Source: Piper betle (taxonomy: Eukaryota; Streptophyta; Magnoliopsida; Piperales; Piperaceae). Taken from it: a DNA stretch of 64,000 nucleotides. Positions 51,601 through 63,400 of this stretch are shown one piece after another (within the stretch, counting starts at the first letter, position 1; the number at the start of each line of letters is the position of its first letter). The notes below the pieces were generated by a model. The model did not search any database. It worked only from the letters and a program-made list of their open reading frames with translations, and was not told the origin of the DNA. The stretch covers positions 98,475-162,474 of the forward strand of contig JAURVB010012979.1 of assembly GCA_033002965.1 (NCBI GenBank), read 5' to 3'. Position numbers and translations under genes: made by a program.

Positions 51601-54600
51601 ACAAAGGCTGATGTATTTGTTTTTCCCAGTGAGTCAGACTGATCATATTGTGTTTCAATTTCCTCTGCCAATGACTCATGCCTTTCTTCTTTTTCTTCGT
51701 AGAATTCATGCAAGTATTTCCCTAGAGATGCAAGAATTGATCCAACAATGACACCAACTGGGATAATTTTTCTTAGGTGAGTAGTACCATAAACAGCAGA
51801 CGTGATAATCCCCACAAAATGTGTCACATCGAGTTTATCAAGCTTCCCACCACTGGTGTACTGGGTTTCTAACATAATGTCAACTGTATTACTCTGTCTC
51901 AGTGACAAAGCTACAGCAGCTGCAACTTGTTCCATATCAGAAAGTAACACTGAACTTACATTAGAAGTGCCTATCCTCCGACAAACCTCAACTTTCAAAG
52001 TGTCCAGAACAACAGTTTCAACAGATGACAAAATATCTTCTTTGAACAAAGTTGAAAATTTGAGTTTTTTACTGTGTTCACTATTGGCCTCTACTATCTC
52101 CTGTTCATTTGATGCATTTCCATAATCATCGTCTAATATTACATAAGAAGGCTCAATAATCTTTTCTCTGTCATTTACCTGGCGTGGATAGTTGATGTTT
52201 TGCCCTTTGGCATTAACACTTCCATTTTTACCAGCCAAAGAGTCTGTAGTTGACCCAAGCTGATCTAGAAGCCCCCATTGGCCTTCTTCAGGGAAGTACT
52301 CAAGAAATAAATCAGTCGTAGAATCCAAATCTAAGGATGTTTCTTTTGAATCATTTGCAGCAGCATCTTTGCTTGAAAAGTTGTATGGTATACCTGAGTA
52401 AGAATTTACAATTATATGCATCGGAAACTTATCTACAATTCTCAATTTGGGTCTATCAGACAGAAATGATGAATTCATCACGTCTTGCCTGCTAGTTTCC
52501 CCCTTCACATTAGATTGATCGTAACCCGCATTCTGGACATTTAATATGGCAATGCTGATGCCATTTGTAGGACTACGATTGCCAGAGAAATTTTTGTACT
52601 CAGGTCAGTTACTCCACCCCACTTAGAGCTAGCTGATGATTCCTCAAAGTCGTTCTCTTCAGCAAGTTCTTGCCTGTCAACAATACTAATACTCTTGTCA
52701 GTTGCATCCCTTACATCAGAAGAGGGTTTCTCTTGTGAAGATGCAATATCTTCCTCGTTACTTATTTTCTCATTGTTGTTATGGCTATTGTCCTTCTCTA
52801 ACTGATCTATCATGTTTTCAATAACTCCAAACACGCTGTTGACTGCCATTTGTGTAGAGTCATCAAACCCAGTCAAGGCATCTAATGCTTGAGATACACT
52901 TATTGGAGAAGGTGCAGAAGATGGTGGAGAAGATAAATCTGTTGGGGGTATTTCTTCAGATTTACCAACAATGGCTTGGCCTATACTCTGTTTATCTCCA
53001 CTGCTATTGCTCTCGCTTTCACTTTCAAGCACATCTTGATGCTCAAAAGATTGTAAAGAAGGTGAAGACATCACGTCACCTTGGGAATTGAATTGCTGCT
53101 TGCCTGGATCATTTTGTGTTTCCAACTGTTTATCTTTTTGAATATCATTGGCCTCTCTTATGGACGTCTGATCTGCATGTTTTCCAGGATCACTTGGAGT
53201 TGGTTTAATTTTCTCCTGCATGACAGCTTCTTGGTTATCATTCCCATCCATATTCTTCGCTGGCAATTCATTTTCAATATTGTTAGAAGCTTGAGTACTG
53301 CTCTCTTGGCCTGGTTCACTGCGCTCATGACTTTGGCCATATTCACTAGCATCCTTTGAACTAGAAAGAGGAGTGTCTCTTTCCAAATCATTTTCCTGCT
53401 GTGATTTTTCAGAATCCACAGAGTTTGTAACTTTAAGAGGCATGTGAAGGTCAGGCTCTTCAGACATCCCTACATCATGTTCCCGGCTGACAAACTCCTT
53501 ATGGGATTCATTACTGTGATAAGCCTCTTTCCCAATCTCACCCTTGTTTGGTTCTCCTAAGTTCCCATCAATGCCATTCTTTGCATTTCTAGTGAGTGTC
53601 TCTCGAATCTTCAACTTAACCTCCGATGAAATACTAGGAAGTTTAACTCCCTTCAACCCGTCTAAGTTCAAATTCAAACCTTCAGTCTGCACAATTTCAC
53701 ATACAGCAGTTGTTAGCTTTCCACGAACATCTTCTGGAACAGCACCCTGCAAGGCTTTTAGAAATGTCTCTCCTTGTGCCACAGCCGTCAAGACCTATAG
53801 GACAAAAGTTCATATAAATTTACAATTTGAACCGCTCTAATAATTAAAAAAGAAAAAGAAAAAAAAATATACATAGAAGGGGAAAAACACAGTCCATAAC
53901 AAACCTTTTTCTTTTGATCATCAGCCAATGTCCCTGGCAACGATGCATCAAGCATGTTTATAACAACCTCAGCTGTCTGTATTACCTCACCTCTTACAGT
54001 TTCTAATGCATTTTCTTCACTTTTATCAGCGAGATTAGTGTTTGATGAGTTTTTTGCTGAGAACTATCTTGTTCCACATGAGAATCAACTTTGCCAGCAA
54101 CAACAATATTACTGCTTCCATTTACAGAATATTTATCCAAGTAACTTGATTTTGCTTGATCCACAAATTCAGCCAAAACTCTGTTTCTATATTTTGAAGA
54201 AGATTGGTCAAAAGCTTTACTCATGCTAATGCTACCTCCAATGGAAAATCTCTCTTCTGGTTCCTGGTCATCAAGCAAAGATAAGCCTTTTGAAGGATTG
54301 ATGGTAATACCCACATCTTTTAAAAGTGGATGCCGACCCTTTAGAAGAGCCAGTTCCACAGCAGAAAGCCACTGCATTAACACAGACGAAATTTACAAAT
54401 CAGAAACCAGACAAATTCTGACAAGAACACACGACACATAAGGCAATATGGTTTTTTTAGATCACACACATCTGAGATGACACTTTATATAATAATAGTC
54501 CATTTCAAATGGAAGGAGATAGAACAATGTTATGAAGGTCAATCAATGAATTGTATGGAACAATAAAGACAGCCAGAAGTAAAAAGAAAAAACACATAAA

Positions 54601-57600
54601 ATTACCATTACCTCAATAACAACTTCCTGGCACCAAAGATTAGCAAAATTCCCCATTTTTATGTGGTGGGAAGGCTTGCAGGTACACAAAAGAAGGCTAG
54701 TAAATGGATTTTCTGCTATTGTGGCTCGTGGAACTGAGAAGAGTGGAACTGTCCCGTCGTCACTCTGACAATGTCAAAAAATAAAAAATAAAAATGCAGG
54801 TAAGTAAAAAAATGATAGCATGAATTAATGAGGAAACCAATTAAAACTTTAAAAGACCAATTGCAAGGCATTCATACAATAAGGCTAGTTTCTGTAGGGA
54901 AGGATGAAACACCACAGTTATTTCTTTTTATGAGTATAACTGAAGCTAAAAATAAATTGTGCCATGAATACAAGTTTCATGCCTGAATGAAAAGAACTGG
55001 TATTTTTAAATTTCCAACCAGTTCTCTGGTGGAAGTTTTAGAGTAGAATTCTTCAATGGTATGGGATCCATAAGAAACCATGGATATAGCCTCATCAAAT
55101 TCACGGACAGATGTGGCTGAAAGACCCTGAGTTACTCCAAATCCTTTTGTTCTGCCTTGAAACAGTTCCTACTAAAAAAAGGCTCAAGTTAGCTCACATT
55201 TTAACTGTCTCGAAAATCAAACCAACATGATAAGATTTTTTTGCTGCATATTACTCAAAAAGGAAACAATTAGTCAGCACCAAGGTATGTCAGTGTGGAC
55301 AGTTACCATCGCCACTTACAATAAAAGACCTTCTCAACCACTATTGAAATTGTATAGGCCCAGACTGAGGGAATGAAGGTCCTTCTTACATAAAGAATTT
55401 GCCAACACAAGATACACAATTTTCAGATTTAGAATACCTATCTACGGTTGTAAGTTGAAACTTATATATATATATATCTGCACAATGAGAACCATAGTTT
55501 TAAATACTGGACCGGACAGGCCGGTCCTACCCGGAATACTGGATACCGGAGTGAATCCCGGTCCGTTCCAACACTTTATACCACTTTGCCCAGTTTTTTT
55601 GTCCATCTTTAATGCAAAATGAAGCCGGTTTAATGCAAAATCACCAAATACTGGTATTTTTGGGTCTGCAATTTATGGTAGAAGTTCAAAGGGGCCCACA
55701 AAGCCCATCAAACTGAAACTCTACCATCAATGGCTTCTGGATCCAACCTCTTGGCCTTATGTAGAAGACATGAGAGGGGATGGTTCTATTCTGCTGGAAA
55801 TGTGGGACTAAGTTCTACATGGGTAAGCTTAAAAAATACTTTTCTGCTGCTGCAATTTGAACCTATGATGGATAGGTTAAAAGGAAGCCTTAACCACTCT
55901 TATATTATCATTCACATACTATCAATTTTATCATTCACAAACCATTAATAAACAATGATAGTCAAAGCTACAAACAAAAAACTGTACTAAAGTTCAAACA
56001 AAATTTACAAAAAATATTGTGATAAAGGGTAATCAAATCAAAATATCTTTCATGCAATTATTACTAATGTTTTTTTACATTTTAGTCCATAAAATAAAAA
56101 TTCTAAGATATAAAATGAAATATATGATATATTTTGAAGGGTCATATATTAGTATTTATTATTAAATCCGATATAACGTTGTAAATTCGGTTGTACCCAG
56201 TTATACCCGGTCAAACCATGCATATTGCGTACCGGCTAAAACTCCGGTTTGACCTCCGGTACAATATTTAAAACTATGATAAAAACTATTTTCGTCCACA
56301 AAACTCTTTTTTTTCTGTTTTGGAACTTGAGCTGGCTTTTTATTTTTCTTAAATAACACAAATTTCTAAATAAAATGTAAAGGCTAAGTGTTCCAAGAAC
56401 AATAAAAGATGAAAGTGATATAACCTTCAATACAGTCATCCACCTTGTTAGCTTGCAGAATATCAATGAGGCCATCCATAAGTTTTTTGTCCAAAGCAAT
56501 GTGATGGGGGAATGACCTCGAGACTTCTTCTAGGTCAAAGGGGTTGTCTATGCAAACAGCTGCTGTAAGAGGAGTGTCATCTCCTACTTCAGCAAGGTAT
56601 TTTGTCAACATGTTAGCTCCATATCCCCAGCCAACAGCCATCATCATAGACCACGGTCTTAACTTGTTGATAAATTTTACAGCAGTGCGGACATCATCGC
56701 TGTCAGCCGCACTAAATAACCTGAAAGACAAAGATAAAAATTGCTAATAAATAAAATCAGAAAATAACAAATTTCCTCTAAGCATCAACATTTCTAAACA
56801 AATATTTACAGATAAAACAATAACATGCATGAATAATTAAAGAAAAACTGAGCTTAGTAACCATATATCCTTAAACATGAAACTAGTTATGACTTATGAT
56901 CTCAACATATAAGATAAAGCCAAATGATGATGAAAGACCTAAAGTTCAATTCAACAACATACAAACCAATCCCAAGAATGATCAAACGTCCCAACAGGAA
57001 TGCCAGAATTTTAGCCATTGTTTCATTCAGGTCAGAGAAATTCCCACACAATTCCATTGGCTTACCAAATGCATATCAGATAACTCAAATTGAAATCATC
57101 TAAAACCAGAAACTACATCAAATTCACAATGGGGCACCCACTATAGCATGAGAATCAATACTCAAATAAACGTTGAAGTCTCATCATAAAAACTCATAAT
57201 GCAACAGAGATTACATGCTGCTTGAGAGTTTACCGAGCGGTTGTGAGAGGAGACCCAGCACAGCCCCGGGGGTTCATCACAACAGGGAAGAAGCCACACC
57301 TCAACGCATCAGAAACCAAAGACCTCACATTCCCATCCATGCTTCCCTGCGGCGTGCCGGGCACAAGCAACACAGTCGTATCCAGGCCATGCTCCTTGCC
57401 CAAATCCAAATTCGCCGGCCAATCCAGCGACACCACGCCCCCATCCTCCGCGCCGACACAAACCCGCTGGTACGCCAAATCCCCCGACCCCTCCCTCGCC
57501 GCCATCGAAATCTTCCCGTCGCTCAGATTGACGAAACGCCGCCCCTCCCGCAAAAGCCGCTCGTCGGTCTCCTCCTCGGCGAGGCGGATCGAGGGGCACC

Positions 57601-57875
57601 GGAGCAGCACGAACCGGTTGAACGGCGTCGGCGCGGTGACGAGCAGCCACTCCCCGACCTCGCCCGGCGCCGGCCCCCGGGGAGGGGTTTGGGTCGGGAG
57701 AGGAAGAGGGCGGCGCCGGAGAGGAAGCCGAGGGCGGGGGCGAGGAGGTGGAGGGAGGGGGGAGGTGGGGGAAGAGGGCGGCGCTGGGGGGTTTGAGCCG
57801 GTGGCGCTTCCAGAGCCGGTGCTCGCGGAGGTGGGGGTGGAGGTGGAGGTGGAAGGCGGCGGCGGCGGAGGTCAT
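48612..57875 (-). CDS. EMB8-type alpha/beta-hydrolase fused to CPBP (CAAX protease-like) domain
   Basis: Exons on the minus strand: 57875-57234, 56720-56444, 55168-54983, 54764-54612, 54371-53905, 53794-51486, 51366-51161, 51069-50914, 50331-50097, 49625-49312, 48897-48612. The N-terminal half is an alpha/beta-hydrolase (LLVPGTPQGSMDG, PRGCAGSPLTT, MAVGWGYGANMLTKYL, PFDLEEVSRSF, SDDGTVPLF). A long acidic Ser/Gln-rich linker follows, then a multi-pass membrane C-terminus with the CPBP signature EELLFR and the FALVH motif split by the last intron. The layout resembles, from memory, Arabidopsis At2g03140, a large plastid-type protein. The intron after 54983 uses a GC donor. Apparent one-base losses occur at T6 54050-54055, at T5 52591-52595 and twice in the GC-rich first exon. 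If these are real the gene is dead; if they are sequence errors it is complete. Confidence 0.82.
55493..56278. mobile_element. Non-autonomous DNA transposon in an intron
   Basis: The ends are inverted repeats: ATAGTTTTAAATACTGGACCGG on the left and the reverse complement of ATAGTTTTAAATATTGTACCGG on the right, about 22 bp with few mismatches. The ~790-bp interior has no transposase. Additional CCGGT-rich words occur near both ends. It lies within the second intron (55168-56444) of the hydrolase/CPBP gene. Flanking duplications are not clear, so the superfamily is undetermined. Confidence 0.6.
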
Positions 57876-59465
57876 GGTCGGAGTGCAGGGGACGAGATGA
57901 GCGGCGACGGTTGGGCTCCGACGAGGCCGGGATGGCGACGGAGTAGATAGGGCTCGACGGCTACGGCGACGGAGGTGGATGGTGGTGGGGGAGAAGGAGG
58001 GCCCAGGCGGACATAGGCAGTGCGGCCCAAATGATTCCGCTTTTGCCACGTTGACCGGCCTTCCGAAGTCAACGCTCGTTCTTTTTAAATGTTTATTTGA
58101 TAAAATGTCCACATGTTTTTAAGGGCAAACTGATGTTTGTTTGACTTACAAACAGATATGTTACCCCATCTTTGAGTGGGAAGATTTTTATTTTTGGGCA
58201 TATTTCTAGGAAGTCTTCTCAAAGTCTTTTGATTTTACAACGCCAAATCTTCCAACCTAAGCTAGTAATCCTAATTTTTTATCGCATCCTACATTTTTTC
58301 TTTTTATCTTTAATTTTATTTTGGTTTATCAAAAATATTTTTATATTTATATACGATTCCCTAGTTTAACCTCTTTGTAGAGTCTCGACAAATTGGATTA
58401 CGAATCACTAACCACCCTCTTTAAACTCCTAAAGTCAAAATGTAGGTGATATTTATTTTAGGGTATTCATTAGGTGAGTCAGAGGAGAGGTTTGCTTAGT
58501 TTAAGCTTAGCTTGTTTATTTTTAATTTTGAGTTAAACTAATAAGTACTCGTGTAGATTCGAGTTCGAGTTAGCTTAATTCGTATTTATTAATATCTTTT
58601 TTTGTATAATTCATACTTAAATTTATTTTATAATTAAAATATCTCCACTTTAACATAATTATACATTAAAGATATTTTACTCATACATAAATTTATTTAA
58701 AATTTTTATCATATAATGATATTATATAATCGGGTTATTTTTGTATACAAAATTTTATGATACATATGAATAAAAATTTTGTTTTTTATATAAAATATTG
58801 AATTTTGAATTGAGTCGAATTAAACAGGTCCAAGCTTAGGTTTGGCAAGTTTAAAATCGAGTTAAGATTCGAGTCAATTTTTTTTAACTCGAACATTAAG
58901 CCAAATCGAGAATCGATTTTAATCGAGCTTTGAATAGTCCTTCAGTTTATTATAACCAATAATTAAATTTAGTAAAATTTTATGAAATAGCTGAAACAAT
59001 GTTATTAAAAATTACAAAATACTGAAAAGTAACAAAATTACCCAAAAGCGTTAATCTTTGTTAGATCCAATTGGAGGCTAATCCATCAAACGGCTAAGAG
59101 AAAATGACATCATAATATGGCATGCATGAGAGCAAAAGAGCAAAGGAGCAAACGCCGATCAATATTAGCCTCATTGTTTCCAAACGCCAAGCTCAAAAAA
59201 GGTAACCCTTTCCTCAACAAATGCTTAAGCTGCTAGGGAAGCAGTATTTCAACATTCCACAACTTCTCACAGAATAAATGCATACAGATAATAGTCTCCA
59301 TCAAAATCATGGCGATGTTTGCTAATGGCATGTTTAGCATGTCATTGAAGGTACATGTTCGAAAACTGTTGCAGAGGCGGCCTTCCCTCTTATCAACTAT
59401 ATAAATATATATACGATTGTCTGTACATTGATCTTATCCATCCAAACGAGCTCCGTCCCACAAAA
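57876..59465. other. Intergenic spacer
   Basis: 57876-58080 is GC-rich and probably promoter or 5'UTR of the hydrolase/CPBP gene. The rest to 59465 is AT-rich with no supported gene, apart from likely upstream sequence of the GDSL gene fragment. Confidence 0.4.
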
Positions 59466-59928
59466 ATGACGTGCAGAACACCTTCTCTTCCTGCCTTGAT
59501 CATCATCTTAGCCATAGGAATTGGTTCATGTTCAGGAAATGATGGAAGCTTGTCTGCTGGGTCGACAAAAACGCCGGCATTCTTCATCTTTGGTGATTCC
59601 AGCGTCGACCCCGGCAAGAACAATCACATCCATGCAGTTGGAGGGAACCCAGCTAACAGGCCTCCAAACGGCCTAAATGGGTTCTTTGGCGAGCCGACAG
59701 GAAGGTTCTCGGATGGTCTAGTTATCGTCGATTTCATCGGTAAGGTCACCAACCATGAATACTTCTACCAAGAAAACAATTCATCAAAAATTATTCTTGG
59801 TTATTTATGCAGAAGCAGTATATGATGATTGATGATAATGACATTAATTGTCAGCAACTCACTATGCAAAACTGCCCATCATTCCCCTGGTTTTGCATCC
59901 TTCTATCCAAGTGGTGAACGGAGTGAAC
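59466..59928 (+). pseudogene. GDSL esterase/lipase, truncated in exon 2
   Basis: Exon 1 (59466-59739) encodes a signal peptide (ALIIILAIGIGSCSG) and GDSL block I, FFIFGDSSVDPGKNN, with the catalytic Ser, then GLNGFFGEPTGRFSDG and VDFI. Exon 2 starts at 59855 in phase and reads AKLPIIPLVLHPSIQVVNGVN. In the family this is followed by FASGG, but at 59929 the sequence changes to TGTTGTGAAAACC, the end of a Ty1/copia element. So about three quarters of the protein, including the other catalytic residues, is missing here. No later exons occur within 4 kb. A distal 3' half may lie beyond the window on the far side of the nested transposons. Confidence 0.82.
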
Positions 59929-60472
59929 TGTTGTGAAAACCGGTTAATTTTTACCAAAGATAATTAGTTCACTTTGAGAATCATTACCTAAATGACTAGT
60001 GTGAAAACTATTATACTAAAAATTACCCTAAGATAAAATTCTCAGGAAAGTGTGGTGGAACACACGGTCCAGCTTAAAAACCAACTCCTAGACAAAATTT
60101 TATCAAGTAATTTAAATAGCACAATAATTAATAACAATTATACCCGACAATAGCTATTAAATAGACATAAAAGGAACAAAAAGAACACCAGAATTTAACG
60201 AGGCTTATGTCCTCAGACACTACAAAAAGAATATTTCAATAATCAAAGAAATATTACAAAAGAGAGAAAAAACAATTTACAAAAGAGCCTCATACAATTC
60301 TCTTACGAATCCAACTTTCAATAGTGTTTGCAAACTTTATCTTTCAATTTGTAACGATATTGACCAAGTCTAAACAATAATTTAAACTTGGCCGCAATTA
60401 CTACTTTTGTTAGCATATCAACAGGTTCTCAGTGGTCGGAATCTTCTGGATTATGACTCCACCCTTTTCTAC
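59929..60472 (-). mobile_element. Ty1/copia retrotransposon 3' end (LTR and pol tail)
   Basis: On the minus strand 60472-60361 encodes the C-terminal tail of a copia polyprotein (GGVIIQKIPTTEN, then VDMLTKVVIAAKFK after one frame change, ending FRLGQ). It is followed by a ~400-bp LTR-like stretch to 59929 containing AACGAGGCTTATGTCCTCAGACAC on the plus strand, a word common in copia LTRs. The element abuts the truncated GDSL exon at 59928/59929. Its remaining part is cut off at 60473 by a hAT terminus. Confidence 0.65.
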
Positions 60473-63400
60473 TAGGGGTGGGCGCGGATGACCGAATTGG
60501 TCTGTCCATCCGAAGTCCAAAGTATGTACGACCGAATTTGACCGATCGAATTTGATCGAATCAAAACAAACCAAATATAGACATTTATTTTTTCGACTGA
60601 ATGACCGACCGAATGTTTGACATTTTACATCAATAATATAATATTTTTTACATTTGTAAGGCTAATATTATAGTTTATAAAAATTTTAAAATGTAATATA
60701 CAGTAAATTAATTAAGTCCATACATAAAATTAATATTTAATATCTTAAATAACAAAAAATGACATACATAGGATAAAAATCACTCTTATTATAAGCCATA
60801 AATACTTTGAGAGTTAAGACTCAACAATCTCATGTGTGAAATGACATAAAAAGATGACAAGTAAAGCTAACGATGAAACATTCAAAATTTCAATTATATC
60901 CCCAATAGTATACGATGTTTGTTCTGCAAGAAAGCATCTGTTCTCATGCAAATGTGAGTGAACAGTTAATCAGGTGCGCTAGTTTCATTCTTTAATAAGC
61001 ACCAACGTCTCAAGTAACGAAATATTTCGAAGAAAAAGAGGATTCGAAAACTACGACTTTAAACAAGCTAAAGTTTGGTATAAAAAAGAACAAGCCAGAT
61101 TTTATAAATTAATCTCAACAACAATTTCACCATCCTTCAATCTTTGTATCCCTCAATAGAAAACAATCTTTGAAATTTGGTATTCTCCAGCAATTATCAA
61201 AATGCTAAGTAGCAAGGGAAGCAAAGAGATAACATCATAAGTAGGATACACACATTTAGAATGTGTTCAATATGATCTGCTCACAGTATTGCCATTGTGC
61301 TTGTCAACATTCAACATAATTAGTTGAAAATGTAAGAGTTTACATAGTGAGAAACAACTTAAACGAATTACCATTCTTCATCAATAAGGTCATCCCCACC
61401 AACAATGTCAGCTCCAGCAAGAAACCAGCTAATAAAGTCACACAAACACAGTAATTCCAACCCCTGAAAAAGCCAAAACTCATTTTCAAATGTCAAAATT
61501 AAGCATCACTAATAACTAGTACTAATGATAATACACAAACACAAATTTCCCATAGATCACACAAGTGAATTAACACACTCAATTACAACAAGACAAGCAA
61601 CTACTCCTATAGCAAAACAATCAGCTAACACATGCAAACAAACACATGAGCAAGCTCAATCAAAGTCAACAAGACGCAACAGAGGAAAGAAACGCAGACC
61701 TCTCCTGGAGAGCTCAGAGGTGGAGAAGGCACTAGCGGTGATTATAGACATGAAGATGTTGGAATATTATCTTCATCAACATAATCATCAATATCTTCCC
61801 ATTCTTCTATATTCATTGTTCCAAATAAATTTGATGATGAACTTTGTTGTTTCCCTATAAGTAAAAAATATAGTAAGAAAAATATATATGTAAAAAAATA
61901 CATCAAAAATAGAAAATGAATAGATATAAAATATGGATTACCTTCATATTCACTCCTCAACCAATTTTGAGCACATATCAAAGCTTCAAGTGTTTTTGGG
62001 CTCAAACTATTCCTAGTTGATCTAATTGTTTGTTCTCCAATACTAAATGCGGATTCGGAGGCGACGGTTGACATAGGAATGGCTAAAACATCTTGAGCAA
62101 TTTTTCCCAAAATAGGATATTTTACTATGTTCAATCTCCACCATGACAATATATCAAATTGCTCATCTACTCCATCCACAAAAGGAATAGTTGGTTCATC
62201 AAAATAATTCTCTAAATCAGTTCGTGTCGGCTCCTTTGATGAACATTCCATAATCAACTTACTTACTCCTTGCAATCTCCTACTTAAGCCTCCAATAGGA
62301 CGAACATTTGATGAACTTTCAATTTCAATAATGGGCTTATTTGACATACATCTAACTCTAGATTTCATAACACTTGAATAAACATTATACATGTTTGTCA
62401 AATATTGTTTCACTTTTGTGACCATATCGTCTCCCTCTTCCTTGTAAATAGTGTGAAAATAGTACACAACAAAAGTCATTTTTGATCTAGGGTCCAAAAT
62501 CAAAGCAACTGCGAACAACATATTTGCTTCTTTCCAATATTTATCAAACTTTTTCAACATTGCATTTCCCATTGATGACATCAAATATGATTCACTACTA
62601 CACCATTCCATCAATTGAAGCTTGAGCTCACAAATCATGTTGAAAAAAATATTTGATGTAGGATACTTAGTGCCGGAAAAAATTTCGGTTAACTCATAAA
62701 ATGGAGCCAAACATTCATGTATCACTCTTAAATCTTCCCATTCATCCTCAAAAGGACATATAAAATTCACATCAAAGCAACTATAACGTTCAAAAACATC
62801 TTTGAAATCTAAAGCCACACCGATCATTTTGTAAGTAGAATTCCACCTAGTTTTCACATCAAGCACTAAAGAATGTTTAAGTGCATTCAATTGGCTTGCA
62901 TATTTGTAGAAACAATCACTCTTTATAGTTGAACCTTTAATATATTTCACACATTCACGAACCTTCTCTATAGACTTAGCAGTCTCATTCAACCCATCTT
63001 GAACAATTAAGTTCAAAACATGAGCACAACATCTCACGTGAAAACAATCACCTGCAAAATTTGGACTTCTACTTGAGAAAAAAGACTTCATTTCTTTGGC
63101 CGCTCCATCATTTGCACTTGCATTATCAAATGCAACCGTAAAAACCTTTTTATCAAGTTGCCACTCACAAATTTTACTAATAAGACACTGGCTATGCATT
63201 CTCCAGTATGCCGACTTTCAACTTTGGCAAAATTTAATATTTTTTTTGCAATTTCCAATTTTTATCAATAAAATGAGCTGTCAAAATAAAATAAGCAATA
63301 TTCTGTGAAGATATCCAAATATCACTGGTAAAACTAATTTGACTCTTAACTTTTTCCAAAATGTCAAACACATTTTTTCTCCTTTTCATAAATTCCAAGA

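Noticed and set aside
57215..57950. Large Arg/Gly-rich plus-strand frames
   Set aside because: They are antisense to the GC-rich first exon of the hydrolase/CPBP gene, which carries family motifs.
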